Part shown: positions 1 through 12,987 of the stretch, in pieces
How the letters are laid out: each line of letters begins with the position of its first letter
How positions within the stretch are numbered: the stretch's first letter is position 1
Assembly: GCA_023375675.1 (NCBI GenBank)
Contig: JALQBC010000045.1
Coordinates: forward strand, 1 to 64,000
Reading direction: 5' to 3'
DNA from: Cytospora piceicola
Taxonomy: Eukaryota; Ascomycota; Sordariomycetes; Diaporthales; Cytosporaceae
DNA length: 64,000 nucleotides
Made by a program: the position numbers and the translations under genes
Notes under the pieces: model-generated
Database searches by the model: none
Told to the model about the DNA's origin: nothing
What the model saw: only the letters and a program-made list of their open reading frames with translations

Positions 1-71
<71 letters not shown>
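1..71. repeat. (TTAC)n microsatellite
   Basis: About 17 tandem TTAC units open the window. A shorter TTAC run recurs at about 8,816-8,850, also immediately upstream of the homologous direct repeat, so the microsatellite belongs to the outer edge of that repeat and is not independent. The array may continue left of the window. Confidence 0.95.
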
Positions 72-746
72 ATTCGAATCTAAAGGCTTATATAAGCCTT
101 CGGTAAAGAAAAAGGAAAGGAAAGGCTAGGGTTCGGGTTAAGAACATTAAGGAACCTAAAGAATTAAAACTATTAGCTTTAATAGTTAGCCTACTTTAAA
201 GACTACGATTTAATTAAATGTACTGTTTAATAGCCCTTTTTCTAAAGATTTAGATTTAGGTAAGTCCTTTTTAATCGGATTAAAACTAAACTATATATAT
301 TAGTTTAAACTTAAAGGCTTAAGTAAGTAAAGAAGAAGGGAAAGGCTAGGGTTTAGGTTAAGAACACTGTTTAATAGCCCTTTTTCTATAGATTTAGATT
401 TAAGTAAGTAATATTTAATCGGATTAAAACTCGAGCGTATATCTTAGTTCGAATCTAAAGTCTTTTATAGATAGCTTTATTGTAAGTCCGACCTTATCTA
501 AGCCTTAAAGTAACTATAAGTCTTCCGGTAAACATTAAAAGACTTTAAAGTAACTATAAGCCTTCCGGCAGGCATTAAAAGCTTTTACATTTATTAGTAT
601 ATTTAGTTACAAAACGACTAGAATTACTGCTTTTAGCAGCTAATTAAATCCTTTAGACAGGTGCTATAGCGAATTAGTATAATTATAATTCAGAGTTAAT
701 TAAAATCAAAAACAGGTAGTATAAATCTTAAAGGTAATAAAAGTAA
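72..746 (+). repeat. Left long direct repeat (LTR-like) of the outer retroelement
   Basis: This segment matches about 8,850-9,595 over its whole length, allowing for RIP differences. It contains a partial tandem duplication of a unit of about 250 bp: the block with GGGAAAGGCTAGGGTT, AGAACATTAAG and TTTAATAGCCC occurs twice. The second unit here is shortened by about 100 bp relative to the right copy. Similarity stops after AAAGGTAATA. A gag-like frame follows on the right, consistent with a 5' LTR, but typical TG..CA ends were not identified because of RIP and the edge of the window. Confidence 0.6.
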
Positions 747-1599
747 CTAGTAGAATCTGCTACTTAATAAAGTAGTAGAATAATATTAACTTATTAAAAA
801 TATAAATAGCTTTAAATTTAAATAGTAAGTATAATTAATAAAATACCTTTTTAAATAGTAAGTATAATTAATAAAATACCTTTTTAAATTATATATTTAT
901 TTTATTTTACTTATTAGTATAAGCTTATTTAATAACTATATATAATAAGTATAAAACGTTTTATATTACTTATAACTTTAAGATAAATAAGATAATTATA
1001 AGAAAAGTAAAATACTTTTAGTTTTTAATTTAAATTAAAGTATAAATTTAAATATTTTAAAAATAGTTATTACTATTTATATTTAAAAACCTTTTATTAA
1101 ATTTTAAAGTGTTTATAGCTTTCTTAAATCTATAAATTTTTAATATAACTTTAAACTAATATAATATAATACTTTTAAAGTATTATTATAATATAATATA
1201 ATATTTTTAAAGTACTATTATAAGCTAGTATCTTTTAAAGTATATAGAATTAGTTAGTAGTATATTATTATAACTTAAAGCTAATATATTAAAAGGCTAT
1301 ATAGTTAAGGAATTATATATAGCTTATAGCTAGTCTTTAGTTATTAATCTAAGTATTATTCTTATAATAGGTTTTATTATACTATAATTATTATATTTTA
1401 AGAACTTTTATTTAATACTATTTAACTTATACTATTAAATAATACTTTAATACTTTATTATTATAGTATTTACTATTATACTTAATAAGACTTCTATTAA
1501 AATATAATAATAACTATAAACGCTATATAAATAATAAACTATATTATAACGGAATATAAAAGGTTAGTAAAGGATTATTAAATAACTTAAAATATAATA
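747..1599. other. AT-rich spacer, heavily RIP-mutated
   Basis: No reading frame or RNA gene is visible. Around 1,220-1,270 there is a short stretch resembling the left part of the 4,056-4,238 LTR (AAGCTAGTATCTTTTAAAG, then a run like GTTAGTAGTATATT). It may be another fragment of that small LTR family. Confidence 0.4.
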
Positions 1600-2480
1600 T
1601 ATAGCAGAAATATAAATAGTTAAGTTTAAATTTAAAAACTTAAAATAAACTAATAAAAAAGGTAAACTTATAAATATCGATTATAAAAAAACGTAATTTA
1701 AAATTAAATTAAATAAACTTAACGTTTATAATAGTATTAAAAAAACATTTTAAAAAGTCTTTACTATAATATATTATTATTTCTAATACTATAAAAAAGA
1801 ATTATATAAAAAAGCTTATAAAATCTTTTTTATAGCTAAAAGACTTAAAGAAATAGCGTTTAAATATTTTAATTTAACTATATATAAATACTTAAAATAT
1901 ACTTTATATAAAAAGTATACCGATACTAATAAAGTTTTTAAAAGGTATAAGAACTTTAAAAAAGCGTTTTAAAAAGCTTTTAATAAACTTAAAAATAAAT
2001 AAATTTAATATATTTCCGCTTTAAATACCTAATAAAATCTAGATAGATTATTACTGTTTTAAAATAGCCGGATAATATTTTAATTAATCGATTTTATTAA
2101 AGATTAAAACATACTATTAAAAATAATATTATTAAAAAAGATCGATTTTAATAACTTCTTATAATACGTTATAATAACAGGTTGTATTAATTATTTAACT
2201 ATAAATAATAACTTAAGAAATATAACAAAATACTTTTAATTTAAAACTTATACTTTTAATATTAAAAAGAAGTTTTAAAGTAATAAAAAAAGCTATAAAA
2301 ATAGTATTATATATAAATAATACGTAAGATTTATAAACTTAAACGCTATAGAATATTAAGATAAATTAAGGTTTAAATACTTTAACTATACTAAAAAAGA
2401 ATACTTTATATAAAACTATTATAATAGGTTTTTAAAAAGAATAAAAGCTTATACTAAAAAAAACCAGTATAATAATAATA
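1600..2480 (+). pseudogene. RIP-killed retrotransposon gag remnant
   Basis: The + strand retains a gag-like frame full of stops and ends in a degenerate CCHC zinc knuckle at 2,378-2,419. The spacing C-x2-C-x4-H-x4-C is kept, but all four metal ligands now read tyrosine (TGY to TAY, CAY to TAY), with one internal TAA. This is what RIP on both strands predicts. The protein would have been the nucleocapsid/Gag of an LTR retrotransposon, which packages element RNA in cytoplasmic particles. It lies downstream of the left direct repeat and upstream, after an insertion, of the polymerase remnant. It cannot be functional. Limits are approximate. Confidence 0.6.
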
Positions 2481-4055
2481 TAAAATATTAACTCTTTTTA
2501 ATAAGTAAATAGAAACTATTATATAATATAATAATTAAAACTAACTATTTAAATTATTTTAACGTATTTTATTAAAAATAAAAAGATAGCGGTAGTATTA
2601 TTAATAAAACTATTTTATAAAAAGAATTATTAAAACTAAAGTTTATTAATAATATAAACTTAAAAGACGTTTAAAAACATATAAAAAACCTTAATAAGTA
2701 ATTAATAATATTATTATAAGTAACTATATTAAAGAAAAGATATAATAAATATTATAGTTAATTAAAATAAAACCGGTATTAGTTTAATATATACTTACTT
2801 TTTAAATAAAGTAGTAAACTTTACTACTTATAATAATAATACTTACTTTATAATATATAAAACTTTTTTTAAAAAACCGAATAAGCTATTTATAATTAAA
2901 ATAATAATAAGATAATTTATTTTATTTATCTTTAAAATACTTTATATTAATTTTATAAGTTAAATAGATCTTATATATTAATAACGAATATAAAGTATAC
3001 TACTTTTAAAATATATAAAACTACTTCTTTTTATATTAATATATAAATATATAGATTTAAAAGACTTACCGATTTATTAATACTTTTTAATTCTTTATAA
3101 AATAAATACATATAGCTTAAATGTTTCTTATATATTAAAATTAAGATTATACTTTAAGATTACTTTATATTATTAATATAAATATATAAACTAATATAAA
3201 GTAATAAAGACTTAAGAAAAGAAATAATCGGTATATAACTAACTTTAAAGTTTATAATAACTACTTTTAAATAAATAAGTTTTAAAAGAATAATTTAAAA
3301 GTAAGAATTTAAAAAAGCATTACCTTTTAAAGAAAAATAAAACTAAGTTAAAGAATTAGTATAAAAGGTAGTAAAATAAGTAAAAAACAACTTAAACTAT
3401 TAAAAAGAAACTTATTTAATAATAAAAGATTTTAAAGTTTTTTTCTACGCTATATACGTTAATAACTATAGTTATTTATAATAAGAATATAAATTAATAA
3501 ACTTAACTTATATATTATTATTAAATAGTTATATTAAAAGAAACTATTAATATAAACTAACCTGTTATAAAATAAATAAACTATATTATTTTAAACTAAA
3601 TAAAATACTAATATTATTTATAGTAATAAACCGATTAATAATAAAACTAATACTTAGATTAATAATTAAAAACTAACTATAAAACCTATCTTAAGTAATA
3701 GCAGTAGCTATTTTATATATTTAACTTCTTAGTTAAAAGATATATTAAATATATAGTATTTTATATATTTATAACCTTAACTTTAATAATGTTTTTAATA
3801 AGCTAAAACTCTTTTATAAAGATTCTTTTTATTTTAATATACTAGCTTTACTTAAGCTATATATAATTCTTTTCTATATAGTACTTTAACCTTAAGTTAT
3901 AATAAAGAAGCAGCGTTTAAATATACTTAATAACACTTTTTAAAGAGTTTAAAGAACTATTTAAGCTTTAAGAGCTATATTAAAGAAAAACACTTTAAAG
4001 AAAGATAATATTATTAAAGAAAAACATTTAAAAAGAATAATATTATTAAAGAAGT
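2481..4055. other. AT-rich stretch, probable degraded pol 5' part
   Basis: No domain could be read with confidence. Its position after the Gag remnant suggests protease or connecting sequence of the same element. At 3,970-4,050 there is a short local tandem repeat (AATATTATTAAAGAA twice). Confidence 0.35.
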
Positions 4056-4238
4056 ATTATAAGCTAATGCCCTTTAAGGCGTATAAGATTAGTTAGCAGT
4101 ATACTAGTTACTAAGTAGTATATTTAGTTATTTTAAGTACTTAGCCTTTTTAAGTATTCTCTTTTTTTTTAAATAGCTTAAATAATACTTTCTTAAGTAG
4201 TTATTAAATTCTTAACTATAAGCTAGCTAGCCTTTTAC
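4056..4238 (+). repeat. Small LTR, left copy of inner element
   Basis: This approximately 183-bp block, from about TATTATAAGCTAATGCC to GCTAGCCTTTTACA, recurs at 5,588-5,706 plus 6,247-6,316 after removal of an inserted inverted-repeat element. The pair encloses 1.35 kb without coding potential. The 3' end GCTAGCCTTTTA resembles the end of the 205-bp LTRs further right, so the two families may be related. Confidence 0.55.
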
Positions 4239-5587
4239 ATTTTTTTAAGCTCTTTTTTAATCGGCTTTATTAAAGTTATATAGAATTTTATAAAAGAGTT
4301 ATTTTTATTTATTATAAAGTTAAACAGATAAGTTCTTTCTTTTTCTTAATACTTAATATAATATAAAAATCTTTAGTTTTAACTAGTTTTTATTTATATA
4401 AAGTTTATAATAAATAGAAATATAATTAAACGTTTTTAAGCTTAATATTTTAATATATTTAGTTAATTAAATTACTTTTTATAAGTTTTATTTTTACTAT
4501 ATATTTTATATATTATAAGCTTTAATAATTAGCTTATTAATTTTTATAATATAAAAACAAAACTTAAGTAAACCTTATTAATATTAAAAGGTTATACTTT
4601 ATTTTATTATTATAAAATAAAATATAAAAAAGATAAATTTATATATAAATTTATATAATAAGCTATTTTTAAAGCTAAAGCTAAAGCTTTAGTTAATAAT
4701 TATAAAGTTATATTTTTAGTTATAAACGTAATATATATATTATATATATATTATATAATCGGTTAAAAAAAGACGTAAACAGATACTTATTAAAAGTTTA
4801 TTAGTTATTTATATAGCTTTAATAAAGTATTTTTTTATTTTTAACTTTCTTATATTAACTACTTTTACTATCTTTAACTTAAACCTTTTAATTAAATATC
4901 TATCGATATTATATAAGTTTAAAAAAGATAATACTATACTTATAGTAGTATAAAGTCTGTTTAATATAGTTATTTAAAGTAAAAGTAAAACAGAATAAAT
5001 ATATTTATAATAAAAACTATAAAGAGTAATAAGTTTAATTTAAATAATATATTTAAATTAAAGTATTATATATAAAAGGTAAGGTATAAACCGAAATTAA
5101 ACTATTATTAGCTAAAGTTTATAAAGTTATACTATTTAATTAAATTTCTTAGTTATACTTTTATAATATTCTTTAAGTATATATAACAGCCTTATAATAT
5201 ATATAGTAATTTAATTAGCTAAGTAAAGTAAGTATATTTTAACTTTTTAATAAGTGTATAATTAAAGATATATATATACTAATTAAATAATCCTTAATTT
5301 AAAAAACAAGTATTTTATTTACATTAGCTTAAGTTTAATACTTTTATTTTAGTTAAGAAAGGTTTTATATTATAATAAAGTATTATATATTTAAAAGGTT
5401 ATAAGTTTCTTTAAACTTTATATTACTTTTTAATTTTCTTAATATAACTATATTTTATAATATTCTATAATATATTTATATTATATTAATAAAGAAAGAT
5501 AATAATGTTATTTACATTTATATATATATTATATATATATATATAATACCTTTTATAAAGTGTATATTAATAAAGAAAGTAAATATA
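4239..5587. mobile_element. Interior of small, apparently non-autonomous LTR element
   Basis: The approximately 1.35 kb between two similar 183-190-bp direct repeats is very AT-rich, and no retroviral motif was readable. Its size fits a terminal-repeat-in-miniature or internally deleted LTR element that inserted into the outer gypsy copy between its gag and reverse transcriptase. RIP could equally have erased short coding remnants. Confidence 0.4.
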
Positions 5588-6316
5588 TTATAAACTAATA
5601 CCTTTTAAAGTATAAAGGACTAATTAGTAGTATATTAAGTATTAATTAGTATATATAGTTATCTTAAGTACTTAGCTTTTATTAATAATTTCTTTCTTTT
5701 TTAAATGAGAGCGAGGATTTGTACTGCCGAGGCAAGGATTCGTACTTCTAGAATGTACCTTTTTACTAGTAATCTTCTTAACTTTCACTTAAGTTTAAAA
5801 GCTTATATTTAGCTTACTAAGCAAGTAATCTTTAATTGTAAACTTAAATATAAGCTATAAAGTTAAGCTTAATATTTCTATATAAGTTATATACATCTTA
5901 CTATATTGTATATAAAGTTATAAAGGTTTATATTAACAGCTTAGTTAAGGTAAGTAGAAACTTTAGATTTCTTTAAAATCTTTTAAAGCTTTATAAGTTT
6001 ACCTTTAATTTTAACTATATATTCTACCTTTTACCCTACTATATTATACATTAATTAATAGGCTCGAAGCTTATTAATTAGATTCTGTTAAAATTATTTA
6101 ATTTACTTAATTAAATCGCTAAATATAAAGGTTTAAACTTAGCTTTAAATCAGACATTAATCTAACGAATCACAGGCATACATTCGCCTTATAGGTATAA
6201 AACCTAAGTACGAATCCTCGCCTTAGCAGTACGAATCCTCGCTTTCTTTTAAATAGCTTAAATAATACTTCTTTTAAACACTTATTAGTTTCTTAACTAT
6301 AAGCTAGCCTTTTATA
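5588..6316 (+). repeat. Small LTR, right copy, interrupted by a TIR element
   Basis: Left part 5,588-5,706 and right part 6,247-6,316 together align with 4,056-4,238. The uninterrupted sequence at 4,170 reads TTTTTTAAATAGCTTAAAT and gives the empty site for the insertion at 5,707-6,246. It supports TTTTAAAT as the duplicated target. Confidence 0.6.
5707..6246. mobile_element. 540-bp hAT-like miniature inverted-repeat element
   Basis: The ends are inverted repeats of about 40 bp: the left begins GAGAGCGAGGATTTGTACTG, the right end reversed begins GAAAGCGAGGATTCGTACTG. Each arm carries the motif GCGAGGATTCGTACT twice in direct orientation with a 25-bp period. A perfect 8-bp duplication TTTTAAAT flanks it (5,699-5,706 and 6,247-6,254), the target length typical of hAT transposons. 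There is no transposase frame, so it needs an enzyme in trans. CA, TG and CG are commoner in its arms than in the surroundings, as if it arrived after RIP or escaped it by being short. Confidence 0.75.
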
Positions 6317-8640
6317 AAAAGTACTAATACCGCTTTTTAATAAAGTAAATATAAAGTAATTACTTTAATAAATAATATAATAATAATAAAAGTATATAAT
6401 TAAAAAGGTAAACTTAACTAAATAAAATAAATAGTAAGTAATTATAACTTAATTAATTTAAAATATTAAAGAATATAAGTATAGTATATTAATATAATAT
6501 AAAGTTAAGCTGTTAATAGTAATAATTATAGTATTAAAAAAAGAATAGTATTATATTAAGAAATAATTAAATAAGTATAAAAACTACTTTAATAATTTAT
6601 AAGTTACTTATAAAAAGTTAAAAAAAGTAAATAATAAACTTAAAATTTATATTTTATAAAAATATAAAAAGTATATTAAACTGATTTTAAAAGTTTTTAA
6701 TAATAAATTACTTAAATATACTTAATAAAATTATAAAATATTAATAAAAGAAAAAGTATAATTAAAGTGTTTATAAATTTATATATTAAAATAAAATTAA
6801 GTTAAAGTATTTTAAAAGTATTTAAAAGATAATTTAGTTAAAGGCTATATATAATAATTAATATTACTAATAAAATACTTAATTTTATTTTTTTTAAAGA
6901 AAAATAGAAATTTAAAACTATATATTAACTATTAATAGCTTAATAAAATTATTATTAAGAATTATTACTTTTTACTTTTAATTAAAAAACTTAAAAAGTA
7001 TATAGTTTAATTAAAATAAAAAAATAATAAAAAGTAAAAAATAATATTTTAAATATATTATAAATACTATAAGTATATAATAATATTATTTAAACTTATT
7101 AATACTTTAATTATATTTTAACTTATAATTAACTATATATTATAAATATATTTAAATATTATAGTTATTATATACTTTAATAATATTTTTATTTATTTTA
7201 AATATAAAACTAAGTATAAAAAGTATATATATTAAGTATTAAAAATATTATAAAACGTAAAATTATTAATAAAAGTAAATAATAGTTTACTTTATATTAA
7301 AAAAGTTAATTATAATAAATATACTATTATATTAAAGAAATTTAAATATTAAATATAAAGATTATAATAGTAAAATACTAACTTAAACTAACTAACTTTA
7401 AAAAATTTAAAGCTTTTTAAAATTTATAAACTTTTATTAATAATTTATTAAAAACTATAATAAATATATTATACCTTTTATTAATATTTTAAAAAAAGAC
7501 GTATTAATTAATTAAATTATAAAAGTATAAAAAGTATTTAATAAACTTAAAAAACTAATTATATTAAAATTAGTTTTAATAAAAATAAATATTTAAAAAC
7601 TATTTAAAGTTAAAATAAACTTTTTAAACTTTATATTTATAAAATAACTTAAATTAAATATTAAATATAATAAACTATACTTATAACGTTTATTTTTAAA
7701 AAAGTTAATAAACTTTAACTTTAATATTAAATATATAATAAAAACTTTATAATAATTATTAATGTATTTAAAAAATAACAATTTTATTTAATAAAAGTAA
7801 AATATTAAGTAATATTTTATTTAAACTATAAAACGTTAATAACCTTTATAACTATTAAAATTCTTAATAAATAATAAGTATAATAAGTAGAATTTATATA
7901 TTAATTTAATATAAAAATCTACTATAATAAAAAAGTAAATAATAAAATTATAAACGTTTAAAGTAAATACTTAAATTACTATTAAAATATCTTTAAATAA
8001 GATAATAATAGTATTTTAATTTAAAAACTAAAATAGTTAAACGTTATATTTAAAACTAATATAAATTTAAAATAAAAAATAAAACTTAAAGAATTTTAAT
8101 AACTAATTATACTTAAAAAGAATTTTTAAAAAGAAAAGAAAATATTCTTTTAAATAAATTTATTTTTTATTTTTAAATATTTAAAAAATAAGCTTATTCT
8201 TTAAATATATAATATACTAGCTTATAAGTATTAAAGAATTACCTTAATTTTAAAAAAGATTTAATAATATTATAAGTTTTTAAAACTAAAATAATATATT
8301 ATAATAGTATTTAAAGAATATAATATTTCTATTAAATATAAAGTAGTATAATAATAGCTTTATAAAAAGCTTAAAGCTTTATTAATTATAATAAAACTAT
8401 AAAAGTTAATAATAATAAACTTTATTATTAAATTATTAAAGTTTAAATAACTAATAATTAAAGTATTATTTAATATTATTTTAATTATTATAAATAAAAT
8501 TATTAAATACTTTTACTTTCTATTTTACTATATATATTTAACTATAAGAAAATAAATATATATATATTATTAAAATATTATTAACTAGTATAAATTATTA
8601 AATAAAACCTATTATAAACTATAATATTAAACTAAAAGAC
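6317..8640 (+). pseudogene. RIP-killed Ty3/gypsy pol (RT, RNase H, integrase)
   Basis: Conceptual + strand translation shows reverse transcriptase block I at about 6,900-7,000 (frame reading LNKIIIKNYYFLLLI, a decayed form of the gypsy Q-L-N-x-x-T-x-K-x-x-Y-P-L-P block). The catalytic block at about 7,085-7,210 has the aspartates mutated (YFNNIFIYF where YLDD is expected). Integrase core sequence is visible at about 8,455-8,640 (IIKYFYFLFY, a decayed D-R-x-x-K-Y-x-x-F-L-P). Dozens of stops make it inactive. The polymerase would have copied element RNA and inserted the DNA. Similarity ends abruptly at about 8,640. Confidence 0.7.
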
Positions 8641-8815
8641 AGTTATAAAACCGCCTGTCGAAAAGGCCTTTTATTAAGAAGAATCGGAAACTTATTAATT
8701 AGATACGCTGTTTAAGCTACTCTATTATTTACTTTATAGCTTTAAACAGTAAAATATTTATTTACTTTATAACTAACTAACTTATTAGCTAATTTATTTA
8801 TTAATTTATATATTA
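8641..8815. other. Spacer between pol remnant and right direct repeat
   Basis: The sequence is slightly less AT-biased (ACCGCCTGTCGAAAAGGCC at 8,651). No gene is seen. It may be the 3' untranslated end of the outer element. Confidence 0.35.
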
Positions 8816-8850
<35 letters not shown>

Positions 8851-9595
8851 AACTAACGTAATTTAAATTTAAATGCTTATATAAGCCTTTAGTAGAAAGG
8901 AAGGGAAAGAAGGGCTAAGGTTTAAGTTAAGAACTTTAAGCACTTAAAGAATTAAAACTATTAGATTTAATTATAAGCCTACTTTAAAGGCTACGATTTA
9001 ATTAAATATACCGTTTTATAGCTCCTTTTCTAAGGATTTAGGTTTAAGTTAGTCCTATTTAATTAGATTAAAATTAAAGCGTATATATTAGTTCGATCTT
9101 AAAGGCTTAAGTAAGTAAAGAGGAAGGGAAAGGCTAAGGTTCGGGTTAAGAACCTTAAGAACCTACAGAATTAAAACTATTAGCCTTAATAGTAAGCCTA
9201 CCTTAAGGGCTACGATTTAATTAAATATACCGTTTAATAGCCTTTTTTATAGGTTTCAGATTTAGGTAAGTTCTTTTTAATTAAATTAAAACTAAAGTAT
9301 ACATCTTAGTTTAAACCTAAGGTCTGCTATAAAGGGCCGTGTTATAAGCCTTATCGTAATTAGCCTTATTATAATCGGCCTTATCGTAGGCCTTATTATA
9401 GGCCTTAAAGTGACTATTAGCCTTCCGGCAGGCATTAAAGGCCTTATAATTTTAGTTCTTTTAGCCGTTCGACAGCTAAAAACACTACTTTTAGCAGCTA
9501 ATTAAATCCTTTAAATAGATACTGTAGTAAATTAGTATAATTATAATTTAAAGCTAATCAGAATTAAAAACAGGTAGTATAATCTTAAAGGTAAT
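8816..9595 (+). repeat. Right long direct repeat (LTR-like) of the outer retroelement
   Basis: This matches 1-746, beginning with the same TTAC run. It carries two full tandem units of about 250 bp (about 8,853-9,105 and 9,105-9,330), then a stretch of short GGCCTTAT-type repeats (9,330-9,440), then the shared tail ending AAAGGTAATA. With the copy at the window start it brackets about 8 kb containing gag and pol remnants in the + orientation, so a 3' LTR is the simplest reading. Confidence 0.6.
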
Positions 9596-9655
9596 AATTT
9601 CTATATACTCGCCTGCCTTAGAAAACAAATATTAACCTTCTTAACAGAAGATATA
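9585..9655 (+). repeat. Flanking direct repeat, left copy
   Basis: The block AAAGGTAATAATTTC...CGCCTGCCTTA...AACCTTCTTAACAGAAG matches 21,094-21,162 at the other end of the second retroelement chain. It is far longer than a retroviral target duplication. The two copies mark the borders of the 11.4-kb chain. Confidence 0.6.
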
Positions 9656-9659
9656 TATA

Positions 9660-12600
9660 GAAGATAAAATACTTTAAATTTATTATTAAATTTAAAATCG
9701 GAATTAAAATAAACTTAAAGAAATTACTTATTATTAAAAACTAAAAAGCTTTAAGTATAGTTAAAGGTATATATATCTCTTTCGGTTTTATTAACTTTTA
9801 CCGGTTGTTTATTAAAAATTACTCGGAAATTATATGCTTTTTATTACCTTTTATAAAGAAAAAAACCGTTTTTATTAAAACATTAAATAAAAGGTTTTCT
9901 TTAAATAGTTTAAGTACTATTTTATTATTAAACTAGTTTTAATTTAATATAACTTAAACTTTTATACCTTCTTTAATATAAATAGCTTTAAGTGTTTTTT
10001 AAAACACTACTTATCTTAATAAGATTATAATAAACTATTCTACTTAATACTATATTACTTATAATACTTATAATAACCTACATTTATAAAAAGCAATTAT
10101 AAACTTTATAATAAAGACCTTTTTATTATAATAAACTACTTAAATATATAAAACGCTAATCTTTATAATATAGCTTTATTATTTACTATTTATTTAAAGT
10201 ATAAAAATTTAAAGTACTTTATAATAATTTAACGTTTTTTAAAAGAATAAAGTTATTAGTTAAAAGAACTCTTATACTTTTATTTTCAGCTTAAATACTA
10301 TAGAATAGTTATTATAATATAATTAAATATATTATTTTAAAAAGAATAAAATATATTAAAAAGAATAAATAATAAACATTTTATAAGTTAAAATATTTAA
10401 CTACTTTATAAAGAATAACTATTTTTAAAATAACGTTAAAGTAGCTTAATTTAATTTACTATCTTTATTATAATAATAAAATAATATTTTAAAGTAAAAA
10501 GCTATTTAGTTATAAAAACTTATAAATTATATAAGATATTAGTTTTAAATATAATATAAACTATTTTTATTTTATTTAAACTATTTATAAAAAACTTAAA
10601 ACCTTTTTTTTTTTTATATATAAGTAATAAATAATACGCCTTTTAAAATTTTTATTATAAAGTATAAAATAAATAATAACTATAATTTTTAGTTTTAAAA
10701 GAATATATAAATACTTAAGTAAAAGCTATTATATATTAGCTTTATTTAAAATACTTTTAACTTTTATATTTTTAACTACTTTATATAAAATATAACTATT
10801 ATGTTATTTAGTTATAAGTACTTTTAATTTAAAATATATTATATAATACGTTATTTTATAAAAAACTATAATATATATAAAAGAAAAACCGTTTAATAAT
10901 ATTTTTAAAAAGGCGTTTTTAAGCTTTATTTTAGTTCTTAAGCAGATATAAAGTAAGTTATATATTGACTTTATAATTTACTTACTTTAAAATGTTTAAA
11001 AAAAACCTTAATTCTTTATAGTTATTATAAATAAGCTAATTAAAGCTATTATATTTAAAGCTATAATTATAATAAAAGCTAAAGTTTATATTAAACGGTT
11101 TTTAAACTATTATTAGTAATTTTATAGTTTTTATAAACCTTTTAACTAATAACTATAGTTTTAATTAAATAAAAGGATTTTAAAACGTTTTTATAATTTT
11201 ATTAATATTAAGTAATAACTAAGTATTATATATTACTTTAAAACCGATAATACTATTAAATAAGCTAATTAAAAAGGTTTTTATTACTTATAAGCTTTTA
11301 TTATATATTTATAGTTAATTTAAAGCTTACTTCTTTTAAAGATATAGCTTATTATTAATAATTAAAATACTTTTATAATCGGTATTAGCTTATTTTTCTT
11401 TTAATATAGTTACTATACCGAGCTAATTTAATAAGTATAACGCTTTACTATACCGGTTTATAAGCTGTATATTTAAATTAAAGACTTTATATAATAGCTT
11501 AAGAATATAACAGAATTCGCTTAAACGGCTATAGCCGTTATTTAATAAAAAATAAAGAAAGTAATGTTATATACCGCTTAAGACCTTATATAAGTAGTAT
11601 ATATAAAAAGTAGGTTCTTTATATAAACAGCTATAAATAAGGCTTTAAACCTACTTAAGCTACCTTACCTTTTAACGTAATAGCTAAATCCGTTATTATC
11701 TTATAATAAGTAACTAATTAACGATATAGTTTTATAAAGCGTTTTATTATTAAGAATTACGTTTAGCTATTTTTAAAGAATATTTAAATTAACTAACTTT
11801 TTAAAAAACTAGTTTAATTATATAACTAATATTATATATTTATTATAATAAACTTTTATATTATAAAACTAAAAGTGTTTTAAAATATATATCTACGTTT
11901 TAATATAAATCTTTTATTAAAATTAAATAATAACTTCTTTTTATTATAAGTTTTTTATAATTACTAGCTGCTTTTAATTATTTTAAAGAAAGATAAAAAT
12001 AAAGCTAAACTTAAATACTATATTAAAACTACTTTTAATATATATAAGAAGCTAGTATAATGTAAACTTAAAGTAAGTATAATATTAAAATATAAAGTTT
12101 TTATTAAATAAGTTAGTTAAGTTTAACTTTTTTAAAAAACTTTAAAAAACTTTAAAAATATAGTTATACTTAATAAATATAAAAGCTATTATAAATTAAC
12201 TTATAATTATAATAGTCTTTTTATATAAATAAAAAGAAAATATATTATATTAATAATTATAATAATTAGCTATAATAAGCTATTACGTTTTTATTATTAG
12301 TATAGTAAATAGTTAGTATTTAAAAATACTAAGTAAAATAAAAATCTACGTTATTTTATATTAATAAGTAGTAACTTATTAAAAAAGCCGAAATAATATA
12401 ATAATATTAATAGTATACAATTTAACTAGCTTAAAGAAAATAAGTTTTTTAATACCGGCTATATACTTATTTAAACTATAAAACTATTTTTCTTTAATAA
12501 TAATAATAGCTTTTTACATTTTTTTTTAAAACTTATTAAACTAAGTAAAAGAACAGCTTATAATATACTTATATATATAACTATACCGGCTAACTCTTAT

Positions 12601-12987
12601 TTAACTAACGGTTTATATAAAAGATAATAAAGTTTTTTATTTTTATTATTTTATTTTTTAGCTTAATAAACTTATTTTTTAAGCTATCGAAAGTAGTAAT
12701 AAGCTATATAAAAAGCTTATTTTTATATTTTTAAAAAAGAGTTAGCCGTTATATAATAAATATAATACTATTTACTACTTATATAATAAGCTTAAACTTT
12801 ATTATTTAAGTTTATATTAATAATATATAAGCTATTTATACTTAAATTATTACTATTACTTAATCTACTTACTTAAGTATTTTCTTTACTTTATAACTAT
12901 TTATAAGCTTAGATTACTATAAAACCGGCAGCGTTTTACGTTTTTATAAAATAAAATAAAACAAGTTAGCTATTTTAAGCTTATTTA
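9660..12987 (+). pseudogene. 5'-truncated gypsy pol fragment (family 2)
   Basis: The whole segment is colinear with about 15,905-19,050: reverse transcriptase C-terminal part, RNase H and integrase, all on the + strand and full of stops. Integrase sequence is recognisable at about 11,000-11,300. It carries more RIP changes than the right-hand copy and has lost most CG sites too. It runs directly into the LTR at 12,988 and lacks the 800-bp segment that precedes the other two LTR copies. It therefore looks like the 3' end of a neighbouring element sharing its LTR with the next unit. Confidence 0.7.

Noticed and set aside
1..71. Possible telomeric repeat at the window edge
   Set aside because: The unit is TTAC, not TTAGGG, and it recurs at 8,816 as part of an internal repeat.
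7593..7781. 62-codon minus-strand frame in the AT-rich block
   Set aside because: It is a chance frame opposite a RIP-killed pol gene; composition is only Phe/Ile/Lys/Asn/Tyr from AT-rich DNA.
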